In this document: positions 45,901 through 55,768 of the stretch, piece after piece
Layout: the number at the start of each line of letters is the position of its first letter
How positions within the stretch are numbered: the stretch's first letter is position 1
Assembly: GCA_947652605.1 (NCBI GenBank)
Contig: OX393577.1
Span: forward strand, 1,550,868 to 1,614,867
DNA: 64,000 nt
Origin: Elmis aenea
Lineage: Eukaryota > Arthropoda > Insecta > Coleoptera > Elmidae
Direction: 5' to 3'
Position numbers and translations under genes: made by a program
Notes under the pieces: generated by a model
Seen by the model: the letters and a program-made list of their open reading frames with translations, nothing else
What the model was told of the DNA's origin: nothing
Database searches by the model: none

Positions 45901-48900
45901 TGCCCCCTAGTCAGTAATTAAAATAATTATTTTAAAACTTTTGATATTAATTAAAACAGGAGACTATACATTATTTAACCCTTGGACACCCATCTTCCAA
46001 ACTATTTTAATACATTGTGTAATTTGTGTAACAGTAACATTTTTATTACCTAACAACCTCACACTTTGTGAAAGTTATATAAATTAATTATCAATGAGTA
46101 CAAAATTTCCAAATTTCACTAGCAATTGTTCCTCAAAAAATTAATTGTACCTCAGAATAGGAGCAATGTCAAAACAAATGAATATGGCCTTTTAGTACTG
46201 TGTAAAAATATCTACAAGTTCAGTTCATTCAACCATTGTAATGCAGATTAACTGATTAGATTTTGGTTTATAACCAAATCCAGTGCAGGATTTACATATA
46301 AGCTACACAAGCTATAGCTTAGGGCCCCCACTTTCTGGGGGACCCAAAAAAAATTGTCTATCTATATATTTGGCACTGACATATAATATCTGGACTTATA
46401 AAGGGCCCCAAATCTCAAATAGCTTAGGGCCTTATCAAGTATAAATCCGGCCCTGACCAAATCTAGTGGGCCATGAAAATTTAAAAACAGTAAAAACATC
46501 ATAAATTTGGCCCCATTTGTACGACCTTGTTACTATTAGATTATGGTGTTAAAGTTGATAATGTACATTTTTGGAAATTTTCTTGCCATGCCCTCTGTGT
46601 TAATAAGGCTACTGTTTTGCATAATTAATAAGTGTGTAACTAAAAATTAATTTTAGTGACCTTTTACACCCCAAATCTTCTGTTCATCAAGGATTAATCG
46701 GATGTTTTCGAGGATTGGTAGTAAATGAGGAAATCTTAGATATTTACAGCTACATGAGTGTACATTTAAGTGAAATTATAAAAGACTGCAAACCGTCTTG
46801 TGTTCCTAATCCTTGTAAAAATGGAGCCCAATGCAAAGAGTTATGGAGTACATTTGAATGTATTTGCCCAAATCCTTGGGCATATTCTGGACAATATTGT
46901 GAAAATAGTGAGTAGTCCCTTAACCCACTCAAAAGCAAATATTTATAAATGTAACATAACACAAAATCATGGGCGTCCGCAGAAAATTTTCCAGGGGGGC
47001 AAAGCATAGAGACAAACAATAATATATATAAATTGTGATTAAACATTTTAATTTTTGTGATTTGTCTTTACAAGTACTACTTTTACTTGATTCAGGGGGG
47101 TGAGGCGTGCCCCATTTGCCCCCCCTGCGGACGCCCATGCACAAAATATAAATTATAAAGTTTTAAATTTTTTTATACATGTATAATTTTTTTTTAAAGA
47201 TATAAACACAAACGCAATAACATTCACAAATGCAGAATCCTTTGTCAAACTTAATTATGTGGGAGAAGATGAAAATGAATTGAAAAAGATATTTCAACAA
47301 CGACTGTTAATTAATTTACGAACATACGACACAACAGCATTAGTACTTTATGCTAACGACCACCTTAATAATTTCGTGCATCTGTATTTAAATACTGAAA
47401 CACAGATAGTTTATTTATTTAATTATGGAAATGAAATTTTTAATATCACAGTCGAATACGCTGAATTAAATACCAGTAAATCTGTGCAAATCGCTATTGA
47501 AAGAGATGAAAATAATACAACGCTGTACGTTAATGAAGAAAACTGCACAATTGCTGTTGGTGTGTTGCTTTTGGATAAATATTCAAATAAACCGTGGATT
47601 AATCCTGAAATGGGTAAGAAAATATCTCGTTTATTATTTTTGAACAATGTTAAAAATATATGTTTCAGAGATACTGGCTCCACAAAGACCTCCCGCGCCC
47701 CCCACAGGCTACTTTCAATTAAACTTAGGTGGCTATGATAAAGAAAGCTTACTGAAGGTATCCGATTTTCCAACAGTTTTACCCGGTTATGTCGGTTGTT
47801 TGCGAGGATTACAGATTGGTGACATATTAATTGATTTACCATCAAAGGCAACCAACATTACAACAGGTAAAAAAACATTTGTTTGTGTTATATGTCTATA
47901 AGTCTTTATTAAACATAATTATTACATAAATAGTACCATACAAAAGTGGAGCTTACTTTTTTGATATTGAATTGTAACTGCCGCTCTAGCCGCTAGGTAG
48001 CGTCACTCATACTATATCTTACAACAGTTTGTATTTAATTTTTGTTTCTAAATTTTAGGAGTGATAGCGAACTGCGACATGAAATGTGATGCTTTACCTT
48101 GCAAACATGAAGGAATTTGTATAGAAGATTTTCGTAAACAAGAACACACGTGTAAATGTGAACATACGAGTTATTACGGAGAATTTTGCGCAGACGAGAA
48201 AGGAGCTGATTTTAGTGGAGAGTCAACATTGTGGAGAGAATATGTGCTGAATGGATCAGTTGATCATGTTAAAGTACAGCTTGCCTTTTCTAGTTTGGAT
48301 GTGTGGCAAAAAAATACCGTTTTATTATTGTTGCAGACGGAAAACAAGTACGTTATCAATTGTTTTATTCAAACAAGTGTGTAGCAAAAACAGATGCTTG
48401 TAGTTGACACATGAAACATGATGCATTTTTTTATTGCATTTCATTACAGGATATTTGTTGTTAATTGTATATATGTGCTGTGCTAACTTCACATCAGCAC
48501 ATATTATTGGTATAAATTCTATAATTTGTTCCATACAAATTGAGTGAATTTTCACCATAATATAAACAATTGCACTGGTTGTACCAAATTAATCAGATCA
48601 CTATAGAGATTCGGTTTAATTAAAAAGGTACCTGATACAGAGCTCATTGTGTAGTGATATTCAGATATCTTGAAAAATGTATAGGTAGAGGTCTTTCAAG
48701 ATAAACTGAACTGTGACGCAGAAACCAAAACTCGTCTAAAGCGTTAATTACTGTGCCACCTAAAAACATTCGTCTATTTAAACAACAGGGCTAAACCTAT
48801 AATAATATAATGTTTTTTAAAAGGTCTACATGTCAACCGCCATCCCCCATCTATGCGCATTTCGCGGTTCAGTTTATCTTGAAAGACCTCTATCTTATAA

Positions 48901-51900
48901 GAAACAAAATATAAAATTTGACAAGAAAAAAAACAAATTGAAGTAAATATCTATTATGACATCTATAAGAAAAACAAAAGTTGACTTTTATATTATAACT
49001 AAGTTGAAAAAACTGATGCCATTAGTTAATTTGGCATGTGAAGTGATCAAAATGCTCGAATCATTGGATTTTTATTTTAAAAACTAGGAAAAGTATGGCA
49101 TAAAATTTTAAAAATGACAAAATTTCATTTATTTTTATTAAGTGAACTTATAAATTCTACAAAACATTTGAATATTGCCACTGACTGAGTTCTATTATAA
49201 ATGTATATACTTTTTTTCTATGTTGACTGAATCTCAATCTCTTTTGTTAAGTGACATCAGCATAGTAGCTCGAATTAAGTGGTACATCCTGTACTCATTT
49301 TCAGATGACCTACAAACATTTAAAAAAATATGCTTCACTGAACTATTTTCAAAAAAATAAAAGTACTAGCGCTTGCATTATTTAAAATAAATTTACTATA
49401 CATTAGTATATTCTTCTCTTTCAGTCGAAGTTATTACCTACTGGTAGGTTTAACACCAGAAGGTTACCTAATAGTTCAAGAAGACAGAGAAGGTGCAGTA
49501 TTTAGCACCACTATACAAAATAAGAGTTTCATTAATGGTGCACGACACTCTGTGTATTATCGCAGGGACAAAAACGAATCCGAATTGTTGGTAGATAAAG
49601 AGCTAATACCCATGGTTCAAATACCAGCTCAAACCTTCACTAATGTTCCCGAACTTGGAGCAAATGAAGTTCAGATTGGAGGACACAATACTAATGACCC
49701 TCGGTTTGCTATTTACAAAGGTTATAGTGGATGTTTGTCAAGTATGTATTTTTTTGTAATTTATGTATACACAGTCAGTACTAGAAATCAACACCAAGTC
49801 GATTATCGTATTTATTTTGTAAAATAACCCAAGTATATTATTAAATAGCAAAGAAAATTAGCCACATCTCAGTTATTTTTTGCAACACATACATAAAACT
49901 ATATATTTTTGGAAAGCTCTTTAATATTAAATCATAGCCTAGTAGGGTTTCCATTAAAAAAATAGAAGTCTACTTCTTGTCTCAAGTCAAGGTCGTTAAA
50001 AAAAATAAAAACATTTTCAAATTAAGCATAAACATGTTAATAAGTAACCTGTATAACATTTTGTGCTATTATTATAAATAAAGGAGTTATATTAAATTTT
50101 CAAAAACGATGAAATTTCAATTTTTATCGGTAGTGCCGAAATGGAAAATGATATAAAAAATCTAATAACACAGGTGTCTTTATCTCAAAAAAATAACCCC
50201 AGGGACCGATATCAGATTTTCGGTAACTATTATGGTAACCGAGATACCCTGTAAAACATTCGAATTTGGCCCACCCTGTAAAACAAAACGATAAAACAGT
50301 TGTCATTCAATTTATATTTCATTTGCACGATAATATATTGATTCCCCTTTTAAATTTCATATTTTTTTAGTATTTTTAATTAAAATTCTTATTATCAAAA
50401 TTATAAACATTGATACCTACGAAGGTAAGATAAACCTAAACCTTGCTATTCCAGATATATTTATAGAAGTAAATGAACATATAATGAAACCATTAGAAGA
50501 ATACATGTTATTCACTAAAACAGGGGCAGAAAAAGTGAATGTTTCCAATTCACATGGTGTCCGAAGTGCCCAGTGTAGTCCTTATTTTGATATTCCTCAT
50601 AAAGTACCTGAAGGACCAACACACCTCAATATGAGCCAAGTAAGTAATTTATTTTCAAAAAGTAGTAAAAGAATTTAACAACTTTTTAAAAATAAATAAT
50701 TTACATTTCAATTAAAACATCTTGGACAAAATTATATACAATTTACAGGGCAAAGATAAAACATGGGTGGAGGATGCTCCTCAGCGTATTTTATACAAAC
50801 CCGTGTATTCCATAAAATCGGTTCAAGAAAAAGGCACCGGAGATATTATTGTCATTACATTAGCATCCTTCTTTGTTGTCATTTTAGTGTGTTGTATTTA
50901 CGAATTATATCGTTCAGATAAACGTTACCGACGACGAAAAGAAATGGAGACCGATGCCAACATCATTTGGTCCAAAGAACAAGCTGCAAAAATTCAAGAA
51001 CAGGTAAAAGTAGCAACGCAATGTTAAAAATGTCTAGCAATACTTTTTCTTTTAAGTCGAAAGATTTTGAATCTCAGCCTCAGAAAGTGACACAAAATGG
51101 TAAAATTCCTACTAAAAATGGAACGACTGCTAATGGGGATACTGTACAGTACATACAATTAACTGAAACACCAACAAAAGCTGAAAAACCAGTTAACACC
51201 ACTCCTAAAGGTGAAAAAACTGAAAGGAGAATCAGTTTCAGAGGTAAAACCATCGACCATAATATATTTAGAATTAAAAAAAAATTAATGTGACAACTTA
51301 CTATAGTTGCCCTATATTTGCGTTATAACTTAAAAATTGGTGAATGAAAAGTTTGTCATGGCTTCATTAAATCTGCATTTAAAAAATACACAAAAAACCT
51401 TAATACACTATTTTGATATTTATATTAATTGAGGAGATATAGAAGATAAACTGAACTGTGATGCAGAAACCAAAACTTGTCTAGAGTTAATTACTGTGCC
51501 ACCTAAAAACATACGTCTATTTCAACAATAATATAACGTTTTTGGAAAGGTCTAACATTTCAACTGCATCTCCTCTCTTTGCGCATTTCGCGGTTCAGTT
51601 TATCTTGAAAGACCTCTAATACATTACTAAAATGACCAAAAAGTATAGCAAAAATAACTTCATAACTATTTTACATAGTTCTGAATTTGGCTTAAAAATA
51701 CATTACTAAATTTTCAAAAGATCCCTGTCAACACAAGTTTAGCAAACATTTTTATTATTCAATTAGAGCGTTTTTTATAATTCGTGCTTAACGTTTTTAT
51801 GAATATTGTACAGACAGCGCCAGCGAATTGGCGTGGGATATTCCAGAAGAAAATTCGGAACTATTGGGAACTATGCAAGAAGAGGATGAAGAAGATGACC

Positions 51901-54131
51901 AAGACGAAAATAAACAAACTGATAATTCACACAACACAGATGCAGTTGTTGGTGATAAACCTGTAAGTAATTTGCCAGATTTAGCACCTCTTAGTAGCGT
52001 CAGTGAAGTAACATTAGCACCATATAATATTACACATACGCCAGGACAAAACTTCAGTGAAATTTCGGAAATTGATTAGAACAACACAATATTTTATAAA
52101 TACATAAAATTATAATTGCATATCTGTGACTAAAAGAAATCATTTTCAATAGAAATATAAAGGTTGAATTAAAGTTTTTTTTTGTTTATTAATTTAACTA
52201 ATAAAATAGTTTTTTTGGCATAAATAATAGTAAGTCTTGTTTGATTTTAATAAATTACGCTAAAATACTATTTTACTATTTATTGTTTGCTCTCATAACT
52301 CATGCTTAATTATTACTGACCAAACTAACTTAATCTAACAGCTATCATATTATTTTCTGTGTCCTACATGTAATTGCTACTATGCCTTTACAATCTCTTA
52401 ATTTCAAATGGCAAATTATTTCTAGAATATTATCATAGTGAATGTGCTTATGATTTTAAAACAGTACTGCTTTTATTCAAAAATATTAAAACAAAAACAA
52501 AACGTTTTTGTAATAAATAGCAACACATGTTGAAATTTATTAAATTTGAAAAATGGTTCCAAAAAAAGTGGTTCCACAACATATTTTTTTTGTGAAGTAG
52601 TACTGCTTTATTAAGGTTTAAGTAACGTTTAAATTTATGGACAACAATAATTTATATTCAAACAGCAAATTTCAAAACTGATTTTTTCATTTTAAATCAT
52701 ACTATTAATCAATATTTATAGGCACATATTGTTTTTATTTATTTGTTATGTATTTGTATAAATGTTGATTACAAATATAGTCAGTATCAACTTTTTGTAT
52801 TTTATAGTGATGCTATTGAGAACATTTATACATTATTTGCATTTTTTTTAAGTACTATTAACCTTATCATTGAACAAGCACTAATACTTTGTTCACAAAT
52901 GCAAAATTTATATGTACAACTAAATCATTTAAAATGTTAAAATTCCACGCTTGAAATATTGCTGGAAAAGTAATGTATAATAAGAAAATATCCATTGAGC
53001 ATGTAAAATATTTAAGTAATTTTATAAATGTATTTGCACTGGAATCACGAATCATTGTGTATGTTTGTAGCATGTATAACATCATCAATAAATCTGTTAA
53101 AACTGACTTGTGGTTTGAGCATGCCCATAACCTTTCATACAAACCGTTTTGCATGAAAAAGGATAACCTGATTTTAAATCATTGCCATGGGTTGAGAAAA
53201 ATGCAGGTTTTACAGCCTATAGCAATACATTCTCGTATCAAGGGACCACCATCTCACAACAACCCTCTTGGCACACAACTTCCTTGTAAGATAGACAAAT
53301 TGGGAAGCGTGGAATTTACAGCGACACCTCATACATAGCACCTTTCCATCACCAGGCCAGGTGTGAAGCACTTATTACTTAGTTTATCTGGGTTGCTATA
53401 ATACATTATTTATTAACACAATATTTTTTATAAACATATTACTTAGTTTATCTGGGTTGCTATAATACATTATTCATTAACACAATATTTTTTATAAACA
53501 TAAGTATTTTTCATAACTGTTTTCACAAACTAGTGCCATAAAAACTTGTTATTTATGTTTATTAAAGACAGTTGTTTACACTTACTGTGTTCTTAGGAAC
53601 CTAACGGGTATCAAAAGCCTCTAATAACTTCTAAACCAGTTCCTAAAGGTATGTATCTTTAATTTTTGTTATGAGTATATGACATAATCTATAATTCAGA
53701 TTGTAAAAGTAGCAAGTTTATTTTTAAAAGTGAGTTCTTAAGCCTTTGGTCAGAGTTTTTCGGTTTAAAGGGGCCCTTTTCCATGACGCAATTTTAAATC
53801 AAATACTCCCTAGACAAAAATAAGCAATCTTCTCATTCATGTAAATGAATTGTTTTCAATCTTACGAACAATTTAAATTTTAACATTTGTTTTTGCCTCC
53901 AAAATTGCCAAGGATGGTCATGTTTATCTGCCTAACATTTAAATTACGTCGACTTAATTTAAATCTATAAACATTTTTTCAGAGAAAATTACGCCGTTTC
54001 GACCTTTGCTACCGCCTATATTTTTAGATGATAATCGGAGAACATTTGGTAATCCCATAAGTTACCTGGGAGGACCAAGACTAGGTTATAAAGCACGCTC
54101 TAGTCTTGATAGTGTTTTATCTTTAGACTGA
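36746..54131 (+). CDS. Axotactin-like neurexin-related membrane protein
   Basis: Coding exons: 36746-36995, 38799-38952, 39016-39235, 40976-41111, 41869-42153, 42271-43491, 44592-44940, 45171-45385, 45447-45620, 45684-45909, 46657-46907, 47200-47613, 47669-47866, 48059-48347, 49425-49741, 50455-50639, 50749-51003, 51057-51243, then either 51814-52079 (1863 residues) or 51814-51962, 53597-53648, 53983-54131 (1891 residues). All joins keep phase. Domains in order: signal peptide (1-18), Kunitz (28-80), then about six laminin-G domains with EGF modules near 325-347, 715-745, 1125-1158 and 1370-1405, a fibrinogen-like piece (TCEELALLGYTKPDVYL, ~748), a membrane helix (~1661-1679), and an acidic cytoplasmic tail. 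In flies axotactin is a neurexin-related glial protein acting on axons. The Kunitz plus LamG/EGF mix favours it over neurexin-IV, which has a discoidin domain. The name is by recognition only. Confidence 0.8.
37000..38798. other. Axotactin-like intron 1
   Basis: Holds a TACAAGGTGTCC terminus at 37444 followed by GGGGATCTCGCTTATC and GGGCAAAGTTGAG, a diverged relative of the foldback element. CGTTTCG and ACGTCATCAACTTCATTTTTTTTAAA at 37735-37780 recur in diverged form at 41620-41650. Otherwise nothing. Confidence 0.45.
39298..39450. repeat. Dispersed repeat family A, copy 3 (reverse)
   Basis: AAAAATCGATTATCTTAAAA then CTAAAGCAAATAGCTTCAAA is the reverse complement of the core at 33040-33185. 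Confidence 0.55.
39520..40110. repeat. Intronic repeat with inverted motif
   Basis: GATGTCGCCAGCTA near 39615 and its exact inverse TAGCTGGCGACATC near 40032 suggest arms of an old element of roughly 0.5 kb. The arms share little more, so the element is diverged. Confidence 0.35.
40440..40840 (+). pseudogene. mariner transposase relic in axotactin-like intron
   Basis: The stretch 40563-40680 reads HDLLQRAAADPNFTSSIFSG followed by DESYVYN and later DSETKS. Mariner transposases have DLLQR, then a TGDESWVYGYDPETK block carrying the second catalytic Asp; the Asp of GDES is kept. Frames upstream are shifted and no full protein exists. The reading is short, so the boundaries are approximate. Confidence 0.6.
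41344..41660. repeat. Diverged foldback-family terminus
   Basis: TGCAGGGTTCTCG then TATGGGGATCTCG and TTAGGGCAAAGTTG follow the order of the foldback element's end. Only one end is recognisable. Confidence 0.45.
43493..44537. mobile_element. TACAGGGTG-family element abutting an axotactin splice donor
   Basis: The left end, TATGCAAGATGTTTCAAATT, lines up with TATACAAGGTGTCCCAAATT at 37442. Then come CATGGAGATCACGCTTATC and GGTTGGGGCAAAATTG. The right end (44460-44537), read in reverse, has GGGTGTCTCAAATTGGAGGC, ATATCTTGC and TTGGGGCAAAACTTA in the same order. The element fills almost the whole intron between exons 42271-43491 and 44592-44940, and a palindromic MITE is nested in it. Confidence 0.6.
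44003..44331. mobile_element. Near-perfect palindromic MITE
   Basis: About 160-bp arms meet at 44167: TATTAGCAAAAAACAG on one side and CTAATAAACTC on the other. Outer parts are GACAGGGTGGTACAAATTCG on the left and AATCCCATGGAATTTG on the right. Both arms carry TCTCG and AACGGTTAAATTACC. Confidence 0.75.
46281..46455. mobile_element. hAT MITE, 175 bp
   Basis: ACCAAATC at 46273-46280 and 46456-46463 is an 8-bp target duplication. Ends are CAGTGCAGGATTTA and TAAATCCGGCCCTG. Subterminal GCTTAGGGCCC is repeated. In the intron between 45909 and 46657. Confidence 0.85.
46968..47139. mobile_element. hAT-like MITE, 172 bp
   Basis: CACAAAAT at 46960-46967 and 47140-47147 flanks the element. Ends are CATGGGCGTCCGCAG and CTGCGGACGCCCATG, perfect over 15 bases. 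A G-run sits inside each end. A related right-end fragment is at 56285-56335. Confidence 0.85.
48686..48892. mobile_element. TAGAGGTC MITE, copy 1
   Basis: Ends are TAGAGGTCTTTCAAGATAAA and TTTATCTTGAAAGACCTCTA, extended by CTGAAC and its inverse. The core has CAGAAACCAAAACTCGTCTA and GCCACCTAAAAAC. TA at both edges fits a TA target duplication. Confidence 0.8.
49846..50280. mobile_element. TACAGGGTGG-type repeat, copy 2 (reverse)
   Basis: Reverse complement of the element at 30273-30740. It ends GCCCACCCTGTA and has a second ACCCTGTA 30 bases inside. Confidence 0.65.
50749..51003 (+). other. Axotactin-like membrane-spanning exon
   Basis: After a stalk (KTWVEDAPQRILYKPVYSIK) comes IIVITLASFFVVILVCCIY, one hydrophobic helix, followed by a basic stop-transfer stretch (YRSDKRYRRRKEM). 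The exon is exactly 85 codons. If the donor at 51004 is not used, translation runs on for VKVATQC and stops at 51025-51027, giving a short-tailed form. Confidence 0.8.
51431..51618. mobile_element. TAGAGGTC MITE, copy 2
   Basis: Same core as 48686-48892 and an intact right end (TTTATCTTGAAAGACCTCTA). The left end is eroded. It lies in the intron before the alternative terminal exon. Confidence 0.75.
51814..52079 (+). other. Axotactin-like alternative terminal exon
   Basis: Read through, this exon ends at TAG 52077-52079 (last residues NFSEISEID), with AATAAA at 52200-52205. Inside it, a strong donor GTAAGT at 51963 joins in phase to 53597. Both versions therefore look usable. The shared part is very acidic (EEDEEDDQDENKQTD). 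Confidence 0.65.
52286..53596. other. Intron or 3' untranslated region, mostly unassigned
   Basis: AT-rich sequence between the two alternative ends. The part 53180-53340 is less AT-rich and has a weak open frame without recognisable motifs. Confidence 0.4.
53374..53501. repeat. 64-bp tandem duplication
   Basis: ATTACTTAGTTTATCTGGGT and the following sequence is repeated once with a single change (TTATTTATTAAC against TTATTCATTAAC), so it is recent. Confidence 0.9.
53983..54131 (+). other. Axotactin-like last exon of the long isoform
   Basis: Acceptor TTTTTTCAG leads to 49 codons including the stop, containing PFRPLLPPIFLDDNRRTFGN and ending RSSLDSVLSLD. AATAAA lies at 54280-54285. The linking exon 53597-53648 encodes EPNGYQKPLITSKPVPK. 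Confidence 0.75.
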
Positions 54132-54279
54132 TATATGCTGTAAATATAGAGTAATTAATTTTATAAATTTTAACCCATAATAATTACCAAAAAGTAAATG
54201 CTTTTGTTTTTATTTCCGATAAGAAATTTGTAACATTTTACTATTCCTGAATACTTTTAAGCTGTATTCTTTATAAAAT

Positions 54280-54285
54280 AATAAA
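54280..54285 (+). terminator. Poly-A signal AATAAA of the axotactin-like gene
   Basis: AATAAA about 150 bases after the stop of the long isoform. The short isoform has its own at 52200-52205. Confidence 0.6.
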
Positions 54286-54446
54286 GTATTATCAAAAAAT
54301 GTGTTTTGGTGTATGTATTTATAATTTTACAGATATTTTGACTTCACAGAATTTATGATTGTTACCAACAAACAAAAAAATGCAACAAACTTATTAAACA
54401 CCACTAATAAAATCTCAAATAGGTAAAGAATAGTTTCGTGATTTCT

Positions 54447-54646
54447 TAGAGGTCTTTCAAGATAAACTGAACTGTGACACAGAAACCAAAACTCCTCTTA
54501 AGCATTAATTACTACGCCACCTAAAAACATACGTCTATTTCAAGGACGGGGTTATAACCTATAAAATATAACGTTTTTAGAAAGGCCTACATTTCAACCG
54601 CCATCCTCTATCTTTGCATATTTCAGTTTATCTTGAAAGACCTCTA
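54447..54646. mobile_element. TAGAGGTC MITE, copy 3
   Basis: Both ends are intact (TAGAGGTCTTTCAAGATAAA and TTTATCTTGAAAGACCTCTA). It lies just beyond the axotactin poly-A signal. Confidence 0.8.
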
Positions 54647-54776
54647 CCACTGACAACTAACTTTACTCACCCTCTCTGCTGAAAAAAATTCCCCATCCCT
54701 GCTGTAGAACCTTTCGGATAACACAAATGTGGTTAACACACTTTCATTTGGGATGCAATTAAAGACAGCATAATAA

Positions 54777-55134
54777 TGGGTAGTTCACACGGTGACTTTT
54801 AAAGTCGCGATTTTAAAAGTCACCGTGTGAACTACCCAAATTAAAAGTCGCGACTTTAAAATAAAAATGGCCGCTGTTGTAATTGCAGCATCGAGTATTG
54901 TAGAGCAACTAATTATTTTGAAGTTGCTATTTGTTGATAATGTTCTAAAATCGTTGAAACATCTATTGGGAACATGATAAATTGGAAATCGATGACAAAC
55001 AAATGTATATTAGGTTAGGTTAACCCAACTTATTTGTCTGTTATGTCAAAATATAAAAATATGGTAGGCTTACGTCAAATGTCGAACTGTCAAATCGAAG
55101 TCGCGACTTTAAAAGTCACCGTTTGAACTACCCA
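54777..55134. mobile_element. Harbinger-like MITE with TAA target duplication
   Basis: TAA at 54774-54776 and 55135-55137 flanks TGGGTAGTTCACACGGTGAC on the left and GTCACCGTTTGAACTACCCA on the right. A 3-bp TAA-type target is the PIF/Harbinger pattern. The left end is itself a 62-bp palindrome: the end sequence is followed at once by its inverse. GTCGCGACTTTAAAA motifs recur at both ends. Confidence 0.75.
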
Positions 55135-55173
55135 TAATGCAATTAAAACAAATGAAGTCTAGTCCAAAATTCT

Positions 55174-55179
55174 TTTATT
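55174..55179 (-). terminator. Possible poly-A signal of HDAC1
   Basis: AATAAA on the minus strand, about 590 bases beyond the HDAC1 stop and 40 bases from the Harbinger-like element. It is the best candidate I see, but distant. Confidence 0.3.
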
Positions 55180-55768
55180 CAATTACACTGTATGAAACCT
55201 GGTCATTTGCAAGTTCACAAAACTTTGCCATGATGTCTGTACAAACTTTAAAGTATACAAACTTATCAAGTCAAAATTAATAACATCAATTATAATAGCT
55301 GTCACTTAATTAACCCCTTAACGCGCACACTAAAAGTAACTTGAGTAGCATCGCAAGAAAGTCATGCTTGTATAAAAAAAAATATTATTTTAGTATAATT
55401 GCATAATTTAATCCAATTTTTAATAATTTTACATATTTATGAACATGTTTATGTAGGTTGTGCATGTATATAATAACTTGAAAAAATAAAATTAATGTTC
55501 TGATTAAGTATTTTACTTTTCGTCCTCAAATATGTATAGTACAATAATGTTCAAATATCGATTTAAAAAATATATTTTGAAGATTTTTTTCAATAAAGCG
55601 TGCGTTAAGGAGCTAAAGATATTCAGTTCACGTCAAAAGAACCACGTACTTAAATTACATACAAATAAATAAAAAATACACCTCAAGTAATTAACTATTA
55701 CTTAAAAAAGTACAAAAAATAATTGAAATCTAATTTGCATAATTAAATTTAGAATACTGCGAGCTTCG

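Noticed and set aside
52973..53338. 121-residue open frame downstream of the short axotactin isoform
   Set aside because: No domain, no splice support, and it lies in AT-rich sequence between alternative ends.
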